This document shows positions 15,741 to 24,169 of a stretch of 64,000 nt of DNA, piece by piece. The DNA is from Saccharopolyspora kobensis. Lineage in GTDB: Bacteria; Actinomycetota; Actinomycetes; Mycobacteriales; Pseudonocardiaceae. The position numbers were made by a program, and so were the translations under genes. Under the pieces are notes generated by a model. It was not told the origin of the DNA, ran no database searches, and saw nothing but the letters and a program-made list of their open reading frames with translations. The stretch is from the NCBI RefSeq assembly GCF_900108315.1, contig NZ_FNVB01000003.1:283404-347403 (forward strand). Reading direction: 5' to 3'. Each line of letters begins with the position of its first letter. The stretch's first letter is position 1.

Positions 15741-16844
15741 TCACCGGTTCCGCCTGCGGCGCACTGCTCCGGCGAGCACTCGCAGGCACTCCGCGGTCGT
15801 CGGCCAGTCCAGGCAGCCGTCGGTCACGCTGACGCCGTAGCGCAGCGGTTTCGCCGCGATGTCCTGGCTCCCGGCGCCCAGGAACGACTCGACCATCACG
15901 CCGCGCAGACCGCGGTTGCCCGCGGCGACCTGAGCCGCCAGGTCCTGGACCACGCCCGGCTGCCGCCGGTGGTCCTTCCCGCTGTTGCCGTGCGAGGCGT
16001 CCACCACCACGCCGGTTCCCAGTCCCGCGGCGCGCAGCTGGTCGAGCGTCGCGCCGACGGACCCGGCGTCGTAATTCGGCTGCGCACCACCGCGGAGCAC
16101 GACGTGGCAAGCCGGGTTTCCCGCGCCGACCACGGCGGCGGGCGCGCCGTTGCCCGCCACGCCGGGGAAGGTGTGGGCGGCCCGCGCGGCGCGCACCGCG
16201 GCGATGGCGACCTCCACGTCCCCGGTCACGGCGTTCTTCATGCCGACCGGCATCGGCAGCGCCGAGGCGAGCTGGCGGTGCGGCTGGGAGGCCACCGTGC
16301 GCGCGCCGAGCGCGCCCCACGAGACCAGGTCGAGCACGTAGGGGGCGAGGAACGGGTCCACGAACTCGTAGGCCAGCGGGAGCCCGGAAGCCGCCGCGCG
16401 GACCAGGAATTCGCGCCCGATCGCCAAACCCGCGGCCAGATCGCTCCCGCCGTCCAGGTGCGGATCGTGCAGCAGCCCCTTCCAGCCGACCGAGGTCCGC
16501 GGCTTCTCCAGGTACGCGCGCATGACGACCAGCAGGTCCCGGTCGTGCGCGGCCGCGGCGCTCGCCAGCTCGTGGGCGTAGTGCAGCGCGGCGTCCGGGT
16601 CGTGCACCGAGCACGGCCCGACGATGACGAGCAGCCGGTCGTCCGCGCCCTCGACGATCTGCCGCACGGCGCGGCGGTGCGCCGCCACCTGGGCGCGCAG
16701 GTGCTCGTCGCGCGGGAACCGCTCGGCCAGCTCGGCAGGCGCGGGCAGCGGCCCGAGCACCCGCGCCGAGCCGTCCGGCCACGCCAGCGCGGGCGGTTCG
16801 GCCGCGACAGCGGGCAGTTCGAGGGGTAACGCGGATCCAGCCAT
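15741..16844 (-). CDS. Type I DAHP synthase (3-deoxy-7-phosphoheptulonate synthase), iron-box controlled
   Basis: A 367-residue class I (AroF/G/H-type) enzyme joining phosphoenolpyruvate and erythrose 4-phosphate, the first shikimate step. Visible motifs include [38 protein letters not shown], the metal/substrate stretch [16 protein letters not shown], and [14 protein letters not shown]. Actinomycetes normally use class II enzymes for primary metabolism; class I copies usually feed secondary pathways that draw on chorismate. The ATG at 16844 follows GGAGGAG; a GTG at 16892 is the alternative. Upstream is a near-perfect iron box and downstream is mbtH, pointing to salicylate or 2,3-dihydroxybenzoate siderophore supply. 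Confidence 0.93.
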   Translation of the reverse strand: MAGSALPLELPAVAAEPPALAWPDGSARVLGPLPAPAELAERFPRDEHLRAQVAAHRRAVRQIVEGADDRLLVIVGPCSVHDPDAALHYAHELASAAAAHDRDLLVVMRAYLEKPRTSVGWKGLLHDPHLDGGSDLAAGLAIGREFLVRAAASGLPLAYEFVDPFLAPYVLDLVSWGALGARTVASQPHRQLASALPMPVGMKNAVTGDVEVAIAAVRAARAAHTFPGVAGNGAPAAVVGAGNPACHVVLRGGAQPNYDAGSVGATLDQLRAAGLGTGVVVDASHGNSGKDHRRQPGVVQDLAAQVAAGNRGLRGVMVESFLGAGSQDIAAKPLRYGVSVTDGCLDWPTTAECLRVLAGAVRRRRNR

Positions 16845-16908
16845 GCCGGCGAGCTCCTCCTCCGTCGTGAGCGCTCCCGCGGTCGGCACCACGAGCCCGG
16901 CCGACCGC

Positions 16909-16927
16909 TTGGGTTAGCCTAACCTAA
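16909..16927 (-). promoter_or_regulatory. Iron box (DtxR/IdeR/DmdR-type operator)
   Basis: On the minus strand the site reads TTAGGTTAGGCTAACCCAA, one base from the 19-bp actinobacterial iron-box consensus TTAGGTTAGGCTAACCTAA. It lies 65 bases before the DAHP synthase ATG. Fe(II)-loaded DtxR-family repressors bind such sites and shut off iron-uptake genes, so the DAHP synthase-mbtH unit should be expressed on iron starvation. Confidence 0.88.
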
Positions 16928-17026
16928 GCACGTCGAGGATCGAGCCCGAGTGATCGAACGAACAAAACGGGCCGGGCGGGGGTAGTCCAGTGTGGACGAA
17001 AGGGGCCCGCTTCGAGAACGGCAGCT

Positions 17027-17082
17027 CAGTGCCCGTGAGCGTTTTCGGGTGCTATGACACCCCAAAGCACTCACGGGCACTG
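17027..17082. repeat. 56-base palindromic element, possibly a terminator
   Basis: Two 25-base arms with 22 matching positions surround a 6-base loop (CTATGA). The outer 13 bases (CAGTGCCCGTGAG) pair perfectly and the inner GGGTG/CACCC pair closes the loop. It lies downstream of the lipoprotein gene and upstream of the iron box, so it can terminate the two-component operon. Its A/T-containing middle differs from ordinary GC stems here and resembles dispersed palindromic repeats of actinomycete genomes. Confidence 0.55.
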
Positions 17083-17147
17083 GACGGCGGGAGGCGGAGG
17101 CCGTCGCGTGGGCCGAACCGTTCACCCAAGCGGCGCTCCCTGACTCG

Positions 17148-17615
17148 TCACCGCAGCGGGCACACCACCGGGCCGCTGCCAGCGCCGACGCCGATGATCA
17201 TCACTTGCCCGCCGTCGGCGGCGGCCGTGCAGGCGATCTGGTCGACGGCCAGCGCGGACAGCTGCCTGGGAGGCGCTGACACGGTGACCACCGTGCGTCC
17301 GGAGACGTCAGCGGTCACCGTGAACGGCGCTGCCTCGGCCGGCACCTCGGTGGTGAGCCCGCGTTCGCGCTCCTCCTCCGTCGGGCCTCGAGCCAGCATC
17401 GCCAGCGCTTCGGCACGCGACATCGGTCCCGCCGAGCGGACGATCCGCGCGAGCCGTCCGTCCGACACCAGGTACAGGGAGGTGAAGGTCGCCGGTGCTG
17501 CCACGGCACCGCTCGGCGGGGAGGAACCGTAGATGATCCCGCTCGGCTGCACCCCGCAGCCGGCCAGCACCAGCAGCGCACCGGCGACGAGCACCGCCCG
17601 AAGCGCTCTCGTCAT
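17148..17615 (-). CDS. Lipoprotein of a two-component operon (GerMN-like)
   Basis: A 155-residue lipoprotein: a basic N-terminus, a hydrophobic stretch and the lipobox LVLAGC with Cys20. The remainder (TFTSLYLVSDGRLARIVRS, MSRAEALAMLARGPTEEE) has the strand-helix pattern of a single GerMN domain, as in LpqB-type proteins that partner sensor kinases. Its ATG overlaps the kinase stop (ATGA), so kinase and lipoprotein are made together. By analogy with CseA and LpqB it may modulate the kinase at the outer face of the membrane. A long palindrome follows the stop codon. Confidence 0.8.
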   Translation of the reverse strand: MTRALRAVLVAGALLVLAGCGVQPSGIIYGSSPPSGAVAAPATFTSLYLVSDGRLARIVRSAGPMSRAEALAMLARGPTEEERERGLTTEVPAEAAPFTVTADVSGRTVVTVSAPPRQLSALAVDQIACTAAADGGQVMIIGVGAGSGPVVCPLR

Positions 17616-19042
17616 TGGCCGCCTCCGTTCCGGGCCCGGCGCGGCAGGCGCAGCGTGAACACCGCTCCACCAGCCGGATCGTTGGCCGCGAACAGGTCGC
17701 CCCGGTGCTCGCCGTCGCGGTGCAGGGCCGCGTTCTCCCGCGCGATCGCCAGGCCCAAGCCGCTGCCCTCCGAGCGCGCCCGGGCCACGTCGGCCTTGTA
17801 GAAGCGGGCGAACACGTGCGGCAGCACCTCCGGATCGAGCCCCGGACCGCTGTCGCGGACCTCGACGGTGGCCCAGTCCTCGTCCGCGCGCAGCCGCACC
17901 GACACCGGTGCGGCGCCGTGCCGCAGCGCATTTCCCACCAAGTTCGCCACGACGACGTCCACCCGCCGCGGGTCGACCACCGCGGTGACCTCGGGGAGAT
18001 CGGCGTCCACCTGGTCGGTCCAGCCGCGCGTGCGCAACGTCGCGCGGACCAGCGCGGCGAGGTCCACCTCGTCCAGGGTCAGCGCGGCCGTGCCGGAGTC
18101 GAACCTGCTGATCTCGATCAGGTCGTTCACCAGCCGCCCCAGGTTGTGGATCTCCTGGCTGACCAGCCGGGCGGCGGCGCCGAGTTCGTCGGGCAGCCGG
18201 TCGGCGTCCTCGTCGAGCATGTCGGTCACCGGCGTCACCGCGGCCAACGGCGTGCGCAGCTCGTGCGAGACGTCGGCCACGAAGCGCTGGGCCTCGGCCT
18301 TCATCTCGCGCAGCTGCGTCACGTGCCGCTCCAGCTCCGCGGCCGTCTCGTTGAAGGTCCGCGCGACCTGGGCCAGCTCGTCGTTGCCGCGCACGGATAT
18401 CCGGGTCTCCAGATCGCCGCTGCCCAGCCGCTGCGCCGCATCGCTGAGCTCGCGGACCGGGCGCAGCACTCCGCGCGCGGCGAACAGCGCCAGCACGACC
18501 GCCAGTCCCAGCGCGGCTCCGCCGATGCCCCAGGACTGGATGGCGAGCGATCCGATGTCCTCCTCCTCGGCCATCAGATCGCGCACGGTGTAGACCTGGA
18601 TTCCGGACGGCTGGACCGAACCGTCGGCGTTCACGACCATGAGCGGCACGCCGGTGACCAGAATCGGCACCCCGCGCGGCCGAATCCGCTGCCAGACGAT
18701 CTTGCCGCGGTCCACTTCCCGCCGCAGGTCCGCCGGGATCAGCTGCACCGGGAAATCGTCGCGCGAGCGCTCGTCGCCGCAGAAGGCGATCGCGGAGGTG
18801 TTCCGGTCGCGCACCACGTCGGCGATCTCGCCCAGCTCGACCGGGCCCGGCGCCGGGTTCCGCAGCGGGTACAGGGTTTCCAGCCGGGTCGTGGTGGCGC
18901 GCACCGAAGCGTCCTGGGACTGCTGGAGCACCAGGTTGCGCGCCTGCACGTAGCTCACCCCGGCCACCGCCGCCGCGGTCACCACGCTCAGCAGGCCGAA
19001 CGCGATCAGCAACCGGGTGCGCAGCCCGAACAGCCGGATCAC
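17612..19042 (-). CDS. Two-component sensor histidine kinase
   Basis: A 476-residue membrane kinase. Helix 1 is about 10-32 (LLIAFGLLSVVTAAAVAGV), followed by an extracytoplasmic sensor of roughly 130 residues and a second helix (GIGGAALGLAVVLALFA). A HAMP linker follows, then the HisKA phosphoacceptor FVADVSHELRTPLAAV, and the ATPase N-box NLVGNALRHG, G1 DSGPGLDPEVLPHVF and G2 GSGLGLAIA. All key residues are present. The GTG start at 19042 overlaps the response-regulator stop (GTGA). The signal is unknown; two sensor Cys-free loops and a partner lipoprotein suggest cell-envelope sensing. Confidence 0.93.
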   Translation of the reverse strand: MIRLFGLRTRLLIAFGLLSVVTAAAVAGVSYVQARNLVLQQSQDASVRATTTRLETLYPLRNPAPGPVELGEIADVVRDRNTSAIAFCGDERSRDDFPVQLIPADLRREVDRGKIVWQRIRPRGVPILVTGVPLMVVNADGSVQPSGIQVYTVRDLMAEEEDIGSLAIQSWGIGGAALGLAVVLALFAARGVLRPVRELSDAAQRLGSGDLETRISVRGNDELAQVARTFNETAAELERHVTQLREMKAEAQRFVADVSHELRTPLAAVTPVTDMLDEDADRLPDELGAAARLVSQEIHNLGRLVNDLIEISRFDSGTAALTLDEVDLAALVRATLRTRGWTDQVDADLPEVTAVVDPRRVDVVVANLVGNALRHGAAPVSVRLRADEDWATVEVRDSGPGLDPEVLPHVFARFYKADVARARSEGSGLGLAIARENAALHRDGEHRGDLFAANDPAGGAVFTLRLPRRARNGGGQ

Positions 19043-19728
19043 AACGGCCCGAACCGGTACCCGAATCCGCGCACCGTCTGCACGTACACCGGAGTCGCCG
19101 AATCGTCCTCGATCTTCGCGCGCAAGCGCTGCACGCACGCGTCCACCAGCCTGGAATCGCCGAGATAGCCGTGGTCCCACACCGATTCCAGCAGCTGCTG
19201 GCGGCTGTGCACCCGGCCCGGCGTCGCCGACAGCTCCAGCAGCAGGCGCAGCTCGGTCGGCGTCAGGCCGATCCCGGCGCCGCGCTTGGTCACCACCAAG
19301 CCCGCCCGGTCGATGGTCAGCTCGCCGTGCTGCTCGGCGGACTCCTGCTCCCGACCGGCGCGCCGCAGCACCGCGCGGATCCGCGCTTCGAGCACCCGGG
19401 CCTGCACCGGCTTCACCACGTAGTCGTCGGCGCCCGCTTCCAGGCCCGCGACCACGTCCACGTCGTCGCCGCGCGCGGTCAGCATGATGATCGGAACCAG
19501 GCTCTCGGCCTGGATGCGGCGGCACACCTCGAAACCGTCGATGCCGGGCAGCATCAGGTCCAGCACCACGACGTCCGGCCGGTCGGCGCGCAGCCGCTCC
19601 AGGCCCAGCTCGCCGGTGCCGACCGCGTCCACCCGGTGCCCCTGCCTGGTCAGCGCGAGTTCGAGGCCCTGCCGCACCGCCGGGTCGTCCTCGATCAGCA
19701 GCACTCTGGGCACGCCGTTCAGTATCAC
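19039..19728 (-). CDS. OmpR/PhoB family response regulator
   Basis: A 229-residue regulator. The receiver domain (1-120) has the acidic pocket IEDDPAV, phospho-acceptor Asp in VVVLDLMLPGIDG, Thr in MLTARGD and Lys in DDYVVKPVQ. The C-terminal winged helix ends with the usual VDACVQRLRAKIEDD and VRGFGYRFGPL. The GTG at 19728 has GGAGG at optimal spacing and gives standard length; an upstream start at 19758 is less likely. It is the first gene of the regulator-kinase-lipoprotein operon. Target genes are not identifiable. Confidence 0.93.
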   Translation of the reverse strand: MILNGVPRVLLIEDDPAVRQGLELALTRQGHRVDAVGTGELGLERLRADRPDVVVLDLMLPGIDGFEVCRRIQAESLVPIIMLTARGDDVDVVAGLEAGADDYVVKPVQARVLEARIRAVLRRAGREQESAEQHGELTIDRAGLVVTKRGAGIGLTPTELRLLLELSATPGRVHSRQQLLESVWDHGYLGDSRLVDACVQRLRAKIEDDSATPVYVQTVRGFGYRFGPL

Positions 19729-19820
19729 ATCGGCCTCCGGGGCTCTCCCGCCGACCACGCACCTCCGCGGTCAGCACTGCTCGGACACCGTTGCGGGGAC
19801 GGTGCGCAGGACACCTGACG

Positions 19821-20486
19821 ATGCGTGGGAAGCTGCCGCACGTGCACGCAACCGAGATCCCCGGTCAAGCCGCCCAGCGGCATCTGAGCGCGCTCGCTGT
19901 CGCCGTGGCAGCGGGACTCGCCCTGGGTGCGCTGACCGCCTTCGGGCAGCAGTGGCTGCCGGAATCGCTCGCCCCGCTCGCCAATTCCGCGAGTTCCTGG
20001 GCGCTGACGGCGTTCCTGGTGGCGCTTCTCGCGACTCGCGACGGAGTGGCGGCCGCGTCCGGTTCCTTCGTGCTGGTGTGCATGCTGATCGGGTACGTCG
20101 TCGCCAACCAGCTCCGGGGATATCCGTCCTCGTCGGGTTTGCTGATCTTCTGGGGCGCGGCGGCGGTCGTGGTCGGCCCGTTGCTCGGCCTCGGCGCGCA
20201 CTGGTTGCGGCATCGGCGAGGAGCGCGCGCGGCGCTGGGTGGCGGTGGAATCAGCGGAGTGCTGATCGGCGAGGGCGTCTACGGACTGCGCTACATCGCC
20301 GACACCACACCGCCGTCCTATTGGTGGGGCCAGATCGCAGTCGGGCTCCTCCTGCTCGCAGCGGTGTCCGCATGGCGCCTGCGCCCGTGGCGCACCACCG
20401 CGCTGGGCGCGCTCACCACCGCGAGCGTGGCGGTCGCGTTCGTCTTCCTGTACAGCCATGGTGGAACACTCATTTCCCTGCTGTGA
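19821..20486 (+). CDS. Integral membrane protein (DUF6518-like)
   Basis: A 221-residue protein with about six to seven hydrophobic helices, opening with LAVAVAAGLALGALTAFGQQ and including WLPESLAPLANSASSW, a conserved pattern in a group of uncharacterised actinobacterial membrane proteins. No enzyme motif is visible. It starts on its own, divergent from the response-regulator operon, and its last 17 bases overlap the convergent PAP2 gene, an arrangement that could couple their expression by antisense. Function unknown. The ATG at 19821 was chosen over the frame opening at 19791. Confidence 0.7.
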   Translation: MRGKLPHVHATEIPGQAAQRHLSALAVAVAAGLALGALTAFGQQWLPESLAPLANSASSWALTAFLVALLATRDGVAAASGSFVLVCMLIGYVVANQLRGYPSSSGLLIFWGAAAVVVGPLLGLGAHWLRHRRGARAALGGGGISGVLIGEGVYGLRYIADTTPPSYWWGQIAVGLLLLAAVSAWRLRPWRTTALGALTTASVAVAFVFLYSHGGTLISLL

Positions 20487-21126
20487 AGGCGTGGTCAGCG
20501 GTTCGTCCGGGAGCGGGCGCGTGCCGCTCCGTCGCCCACGCGGCCGCGCAGCCGAAGGCCGCTGCCAGCAGCACGGCTCCCACCACATCACTGAGCCGGT
20601 GCCAGCCCGCGGTCATCGTCGCCGCACCGACGGCGGCCACCCCCGCCGCGCCGGGCACGGCGAACCACCACCGCACACGAGGCGGGAGCACGAGCAGGAA
20701 GGCGATCAGCAGCGCGGCCGCCGCGGTCACGTGGCCGCTCGGGAAGCTGTTGTGCGTCGTCGAACCGGCGATGTCGAGGTCGGGACGGGGCAGCACGAGC
20801 TTGAGCAGCCGGGAAGCGACGATCGACGCTGCGAACGCGATCGCACCGGCGAGCCCGGCCCGCCACCGGCCGCAGAGCGCGCCCACGACGAGCGCAGCGG
20901 TGAGCAGACCTGCCAGCACCAGCGGATCTCCGGTGATGGCGAGCAGCTCCACCGCCTGCGCGTAGGCGGGGCTCCCCCGGTCCGCCCGGTCCAGCAGCTG
21001 CTGGTCGAGCAGCTGGCCGGACGGGGTCCACACGAACAGCGCGCAGCTCGCTGCGAGACCGATGACGCAGGCCGCGGCCAGCAACGGCAGTGCCGCCCGG
21101 AGCGGGCGCGGTGAATCCAGTACCAC
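20470..21126 (-). CDS. PAP2 superfamily membrane phosphatase
   Basis: A 218-residue membrane protein with about six helices and a PAP2 active site: KLVLPRPD (motif 1), SFPSGH (motif 2) and the HRLSD segment (motif 3, AGWHRLSDVVGA). Motif 3 lacks the leading Ser-Arg of the strict consensus, but its catalytic His and Asp remain. Such enzymes dephosphorylate lipid phosphates such as undecaprenyl diphosphate or phosphatidate at the membrane. It overlaps the convergent upstream gene by 17 bases and ends the stretch before selC. Substrate unassigned. Confidence 0.85.
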   Translation of the reverse strand: MVLDSPRPLRAALPLLAAACVIGLAASCALFVWTPSGQLLDQQLLDRADRGSPAYAQAVELLAITGDPLVLAGLLTAALVVGALCGRWRAGLAGAIAFAASIVASRLLKLVLPRPDLDIAGSTTHNSFPSGHVTAAAALLIAFLLVLPPRVRWWFAVPGAAGVAAVGAATMTAGWHRLSDVVGAVLLAAAFGCAAAWATERHAPAPGRTADHAFTAGK

Positions 21127-21215
21127 CAGGTCAGCATCGTCCGGCGATGTCCGCGCCCGGTGCCCGCCATGTCATGGTTCTGTCACAACCGCGCCTTCCC
21201 CCTATCCTCGGCGCT

Positions 21216-21311
21216 GGAGGTGTGAGGGCGCCTGGTGGCCCCCGCGGTCTTCAAAACCGACGTGGCCGAGTACCTCGGTCAGGCGGGTTCGATTCCCGTC
21301 CACCTCCGCCA
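21216..21311 (+). tRNA. selC: Selenocysteine tRNA, anticodon UCA
   Basis: A 96-base tRNA with encoded CCA. The acceptor GGAGGTG pairs with CACCTCC, followed by G and CCA. The anticodon loop CTTCAAA carries TCA, closed by CGGT/ACCG. An 8-bp extra arm (TGGCCGAG with CTCGGTCA, one G-U) makes it longer than any Ser or Leu tRNA arm needs, and the T arm GCGGG-TTCGATT-CCCGT has five pairs. Long extra arm plus UCA anticodon defines tRNA-Sec. It implies that the organism inserts selenocysteine at UGA, with SelA, SelB and SelD elsewhere. The eighth acceptor pair is a mismatch. Confidence 0.9.
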
Positions 21312-21398
21312 ACAACCGTTGAACGGTGCCGTGGGAGGGCTGGACGACGAGCGCCGGCTGGAGAACTAGGCTGGCGCGGTGCGGATGCGGGTTTCGAG

Positions 21399-24161
21399 GT
21401 GACCGGTTGGTCCGGCCTGGCGCCGGCGTTCACCTGGCGGAAGTCGCAGCAGCACCTGCTCGGGCTGTGCTCGCACGTCACCGACCGGCGGTGGCACCTG
21501 TGCGCGCCGCCGGGTTCCGGCAAGACGCTCATCGGACTCGAACTGGCTCGTCGGCTCGGTGAACGCACCCTCGTGCTCTCGCCCACCACCGCCATCCGCG
21601 ACCAGTGGCGCAGTTCCGTCGCGCTGTTCGGCGGTGATCCGGGCACCTTCGCCCGCACCGACCTCGACGGCCCGGCGCAGCTGCACTCGGTGACCTACCA
21701 GCTGCTGGGCAATCCCGGTGCGGCCGAACAGGAGCTGAGGGAGGCGGCCCGCCGGCTCTGGACCGCCGAGGTCGCCGCGGAAATCGGGGCGGAGGCTGCC
21801 GCCGAGCGGATCAGCACGGTCGAACGGGATGATCCGGCGCGCGCCAAGCGGGAGCTCAACCGGCACGTGCGCGCGCTGCGCCGGTCGTTGAGCACCGGCG
21901 AGCACGCCGGGCTGCGCCCGGAGCAACTGCTCGGCCCGGGGCCTGCCGCGCTCATCGACCGGATCGCCGGGATGGGCATCGGCTGCCTGGTGCTCGACGA
22001 GTGCCACCACCTGCTCGACTGGTGGGCACTGGTGGTGAACGCGCTGGTGGAGCGGCTGGAAGCGGTGGCGGTCATCGGCCTCACCGCGACGCTGCCCGAT
22101 CCCGACACCGCCCGCGAGAAGCTGAACTACGCGGGCCTGCTCGGCCCGGTGGACGCCGAACTGCACCTGGCCGCGATGGTCGCGGAGGGCGGTGTCGCGC
22201 CGTGGCGCGACGGGGTGCGGGTCGCGGAGCTGGAGCCCTCGGAAGCCGCGTTCCTCGACACCTGGTCCGATTCCTTCGCCGCCGAGCTGGACGCGGTGCT
22301 CCTGGAGGACGCGTTCATCACCTGGGCCGTCGCGCACATCGAGTCCGCGGCGGCGGATTCGCGGGAACGCGTGACCGCCGCGTGGGACCACTTCTGGGAT
22401 CGCGATCCGCTGCTCGCCGCTGCGGTGGCCAGGTGGTGGTCGGCCCGGGGCATGGCGTTGCCCGCCGGGTTCGACCCACCGGCGGAGGCCGACGCCGGAG
22501 CGCCGCTGTCGCTGGACGACCGGCTGCTGCTCGCCGATGCCTGGCTGCACGCACCCGACGGCGCCGTCCCGCCGCCCGCTCGCGAGGAGCTCACGCGGAT
22601 CTTGCGCAGGCACGGCGTCGCCGTCACCGCCGCGGGCCTCCGCTGGACCCGGTCGACCGCGGACATCGTGTGCTCGCGCTCCTTAGCGAAGGGCCGCGCC
22701 GCCGGTGAGATCCTCGCCCGGGAAGCCGCGGTTCGCGGCGACCGGATGCGGGCGCTGGTCGCGGTGGAGCGCGATCGGGCCACGAGCCCGCCCGCCGCGC
22801 TCCGCGCTTACCTCGGCACCGACGCCGGAACCGCCGCACGAGTGCTCGCCGCGGTGTGCGAAGCCGGAGAAGTGGTGCAGCGCGGCGTCATCTGCGTGAC
22901 CGGACGCGGCGCGTGGTGCGATGCGCTGGGCGCCGACCGGATCCAGCGCGCGATCAACCTGTCCACAACGGACGGTCGGTGGGTCGACTCCCGGGGCTGC
23001 GACATCCCCGCTGCCGTCGAGCTCGTCGGCCGCGGTGCGGCGTGGGAACCGGCGCACTGGCTTCGCGCCGCACGCGCAGCGCTCGAGGACGGCGCCGCGC
23101 ACACGCTGGTCGCGACCCGCGGGCTGGTGGGCGAGGGCTGGAACTACCCGGGGCTCAACGTGCTGGTCGACCTCACCGAAGTCGCCAGTCCCACCGCGAC
23201 GACGCAGCTGCGCGGCCGGGCGCTGCGCATCGATCCGGACGCTCCGCACGAGGTCGCATCGCTGTGGGACGTGGTGATCGCGCACCCGACGGCGCACGGC
23301 GACTGGAGCAGGTTCCGCCGCCGCCACGCCCGCTGGTGGGGCCCGGACGGGGACGGCGGCATCGTGACAGGTGCCCGCAAGGTCCACCCGCGCGCCGCTG
23401 ACGCGACTCCGCCGCCAGCGCACCAGCACGCAGCCATCAACGCCGAGAGCGCGGCGCTGGTCGCCGATCGCGCCGGAACCCTGCGCGACTGGGCGAACGT
23501 GGCAGCCGACGGCGTCGCGACCAGCGAGCTGCGGTTCGCGCCGCGGCGCAGGCGACGGGCGGTGCGGATCCGGCGCCGAGGCTGGCGGCGCGCCGGTGCG
23601 GGCACGGCCGCGCTGGGCAGCGCGGCGACAGCGGCTGCTTCGGTGGCCGCGCAACTGCCGACCGCCGTCGCACTGGCCGGCGCCGTCGGCGCAGCAGCCG
23701 GGCTGCTCGCCGTCTTCGCACGCGGCAGAACCCGTTCCCAGCAGCAGACCGCCGGCCTGCTCGGCGAAGCGGTCGCCGCGGGGCTCGCAGCCTCCGGCCA
23801 GCCGGGACTGCGTCGCGCTGCGGTCACCACCACGTCCACCGATGACGGTGTGACCGCGCTGATCAGCGGCGTCGACGACGATGCCGCGCAGCTGTGGGCC
23901 GATGCCTTCGAGGAAGCGATGGGGCCGCTGGGCACTCCGAGGTGGCTGATCGCCACCGAGCACCGCGCGTGGCGGGTGCCGCGCCCGGCGAGCACGACGA
24001 AGGCGCAGGCCACCGCGTTCGCCACCGCCTTCAGCCGCTACGTGCCGGGAACCCGGCTGATCCGGGCGGGCACTCCAGAAGCCACCGAGCTCACCCTCCG
24101 CGCTGCGCGGGAACGGCCGCACCAGATCGTGCGCACCCTGCGCTGGCGCAACCCGCGCTGA
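21399..24161 (+). CDS. Large DEAD/DEAH-like (DECH-box) helicase with membrane hairpin
   Basis: A 920-residue superfamily II ATPase. Walker A APPGSGKT is near residue 36, the DECH box VLDECHHLL near 198, motif III IGLTATLPDP near 226, and motifs V-VI GLVGEGWNYPGL and QLRGRALR near 575-605. About 160 residues later, SAATAAASVAAQLPTAVALA and the following GAVGAAAGLLAVF form a hydrophobic pair of helices (735-775), then a 140-residue C-terminal domain of unknown fold. GTG start at 21399, 88 bases after tRNA-Sec. It may act in DNA or RNA processing or in defence; only the helicase core is certain. Confidence 0.85.
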   Translation: MTGWSGLAPAFTWRKSQQHLLGLCSHVTDRRWHLCAPPGSGKTLIGLELARRLGERTLVLSPTTAIRDQWRSSVALFGGDPGTFARTDLDGPAQLHSVTYQLLGNPGAAEQELREAARRLWTAEVAAEIGAEAAAERISTVERDDPARAKRELNRHVRALRRSLSTGEHAGLRPEQLLGPGPAALIDRIAGMGIGCLVLDECHHLLDWWALVVNALVERLEAVAVIGLTATLPDPDTAREKLNYAGLLGPVDAELHLAAMVAEGGVAPWRDGVRVAELEPSEAAFLDTWSDSFAAELDAVLLEDAFITWAVAHIESAAADSRERVTAAWDHFWDRDPLLAAAVARWWSARGMALPAGFDPPAEADAGAPLSLDDRLLLADAWLHAPDGAVPPPAREELTRILRRHGVAVTAAGLRWTRSTADIVCSRSLAKGRAAGEILAREAAVRGDRMRALVAVERDRATSPPAALRAYLGTDAGTAARVLAAVCEAGEVVQRGVICVTGRGAWCDALGADRIQRAINLSTTDGRWVDSRGCDIPAAVELVGRGAAWEPAHWLRAARAALEDGAAHTLVATRGLVGEGWNYPGLNVLVDLTEVASPTATTQLRGRALRIDPDAPHEVASLWDVVIAHPTAHGDWSRFRRRHARWWGPDGDGGIVTGARKVHPRAADATPPPAHQHAAINAESAALVADRAGTLRDWANVAADGVATSELRFAPRRRRRAVRIRRRGWRRAGAGTAALGSAATAAASVAAQLPTAVALAGAVGAAAGLLAVFARGRTRSQQQTAGLLGEAVAAGLAASGQPGLRRAAVTTTSTDDGVTALISGVDDDAAQLWADAFEEAMGPLGTPRWLIATEHRAWRVPRPASTTKAQATAFATAFSRYVPGTRLIRAGTPEATELTLRAARERPHQIVRTLRWRNPR

Positions 24162-24169
24162 TCCGCGGC

